A stretch of DNA of 7,759 bases from Bacteroidales bacterium UBA2632 (GTDB lineage: Bacteria; Bacteroidota; Bacteroidia; Bacteroidales; Dysgonomonadaceae): assembly GCA_002359825.1 (NCBI GenBank), contig DENY01000141.1:16089-23847 (forward strand), written 5' to 3'. Below, piece after piece: positions 7,257 through 7,759 of this stretch (its first letter is position 1; each line of letters starts with the position of its first letter). The translations under genes and the position numbers were made by a program. The notes under the pieces were generated by a model, which worked only from the letters and a program-made list of their open reading frames with translations, did no database searches and was not told the origin of the DNA.

Positions 7257-7260
7257 ATTA

Positions 7261-7313
7261 ATGATGCAATCAGTTAAGTTAAAAATAATTGTCATTGATT
7301 TAAACTGCATCAT
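7261..7313. repeat. Inverted repeat ATGATGCA / TGCATCAT downstream of the yidC terminator
   Basis: ATGATGCA at 7261-7268 and TGCATCAT at 7306-7313 are exact inverted copies 37 bp apart. Pairing can go on with GTTAA against TTAAAC if four bases (ATCA, 7269-7272) bulge on the left arm. The stretch 7257-7410 has no gene. The repeat may fold in RNA upstream of the last gene's promoter or be a site for a regulator; chance is also possible in AT-rich DNA. Confidence 0.35.
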
Positions 7314-7364
7314 GAAGAGGGAATCATTTTAAAGGTTCAAATAAATGAACTTATCTTTTCGATT

Positions 7365-7397
7365 TTTGTTTTAACAATGTACAGTATTTTACATTTT
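7365..7397 (+). promoter_or_regulatory. Probable promoter of the acidic protein gene
   Basis: TTTG at 7365-7368 and TACATTTT at 7390-7397 are separated by 21 bp, close to the Bacteroidetes -33/-7 arrangement; the -7 box differs from TAnnTTTG only in the last base. Transcription would start near 7404, leaving a leader of fewer than 10 nt before the ATG at 7411. The terminator upstream supports the need for a separate promoter. Confidence 0.45.
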
Positions 7398-7410
7398 AAC
7401 AAAATTCAAT

Positions 7411-7740
7411 ATGAGTGAAAAGGATATTGGTTCTACATACGACGAAGAAGACTCTGTAAAATTTATTCAGAGCTCTATGCCAGATGAATTTAAAGGACAA
7501 CTAAGTGATGATGATATTAATTATCTCGTCGATCTTATTTATGAATATTATGAAGATAAAGGCTATCTAAGTGATGATGCTGATGATGACATTGAAATAG
7601 ATGAGGAGGATCTCATTAATTATGTTTTCAAAAATGCTAAATCAGATAACATTAAACCCTTTACTATAGAGCAAGTCGAAGCTGTGATTGAAGGTGAATT
7701 ATCATACTGCGATACGCTTGATAACGATATCGAAGAGTAA
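7411..7740 (+). CDS. Small highly acidic protein of unknown function
   Basis: I do not recognise a named family with confidence, though similar acidic small proteins seem to occur as conserved hypotheticals in Bacteroidetes. The 109 residues contain 20 Asp and 15 Glu against 7 Lys and no Arg, so the protein is strongly negative and surely soluble; there is no signal peptide or membrane segment. Predicted helices are separated by an acidic stretch at 55-67 (DDADDDIEIDEED). Residues 31-48 (LSDDDINYLVDLIYEYYE) and 84-101 (FTIEQVEAVIEGELSYCD) align without gaps with matching hydrophobic positions, suggesting an old duplication of a helical unit. One Cys is present (100). It is a single gene after the yidC terminator, with its own probable promoter. 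The composition would fit a protein-binding adaptor, a nucleic-acid mimic or a divalent-ion binder, but none is shown. Confidence 0.8.
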   Translation: MSEKDIGSTYDEEDSVKFIQSSMPDEFKGQLSDDDINYLVDLIYEYYEDKGYLSDDADDDIEIDEEDLINYVFKNAKSDNIKPFTIEQVEAVIEGELSYCDTLDNDIEE

Positions 7741-7759
7741 ATAACTAAACAATATTAAC

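Noticed and set aside
1..7759. A new multi-gene system, mobile element, CRISPR array, tRNA or rRNA
   Set aside because: No transposase, integrase, regular repeats, cloverleaf or rRNA-like sequence was seen, and all genes but the acidic one fall in known families with housekeeping or envelope roles.

Overview
The window reads as ordinary chromosomal sequence from a low-GC member of the Bacteroidota, most likely Bacteroidales. The evidence is a promoter element of the Bacteroidetes type (TAnnTTTG, clearest as TACATTTG just upstream of the CTP synthase gene), A-rich leaders without Shine-Dalgarno sequences, and proteins with Bacteroidetes character: a long YidC with a Lys in the insertase groove, a stand-alone FtsE, a TlpA-like lipoprotein and a SHOCT-DUF4870 protein. 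The order-level assignment is inference, and no species is recognised.

Layout. Positions 1-1011 (minus strand) hold the N-terminal 337 codons of an S41 carboxy-terminal processing protease, cut by the window edge. A 152-bp divergent intergenic region with an imperfect palindrome separates it from a run of plus-strand genes: a small VanZ-like membrane protein (1164-1550), a thioredoxin-fold lipoprotein interrupted by an in-frame TAA (1588-2184), a SHOCT-DUF4870 membrane protein (2218-2685) and the ATPase FtsE (2688-3413). A hairpin terminator closes this cluster near 3433-3460. A second unit starts from a strong promoter at about 3526 and carries pyrG (CTP synthase, 3567-5180) and yidC (membrane protein insertase, 5233-7197), ended by a 14-bp-stem terminator at 7221-7256. 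The last gene (7411-7740) encodes a very acidic 109-residue protein of unknown function behind its own probable promoter.

How the genes relate. Most of the cluster is envelope-related: proteolysis (CtpA type), a VanZ-fold membrane protein, envelope redox chemistry (TlpA type), division-linked transport ATPase (FtsE) and membrane protein insertion (YidC). CTP synthase supplies CTP for RNA and phospholipid synthesis. These are housekeeping genes, and I see no mobile element, CRISPR array, RNA gene, defence island or new multi-gene system. The points that merit a second look are the nonsense codon in an otherwise intact thioredoxin lipoprotein frame, two gene starts that upstream-extended ORFs would place wrongly, the regulatory hairpins, and the unknown acidic protein with signs of an internal duplication.
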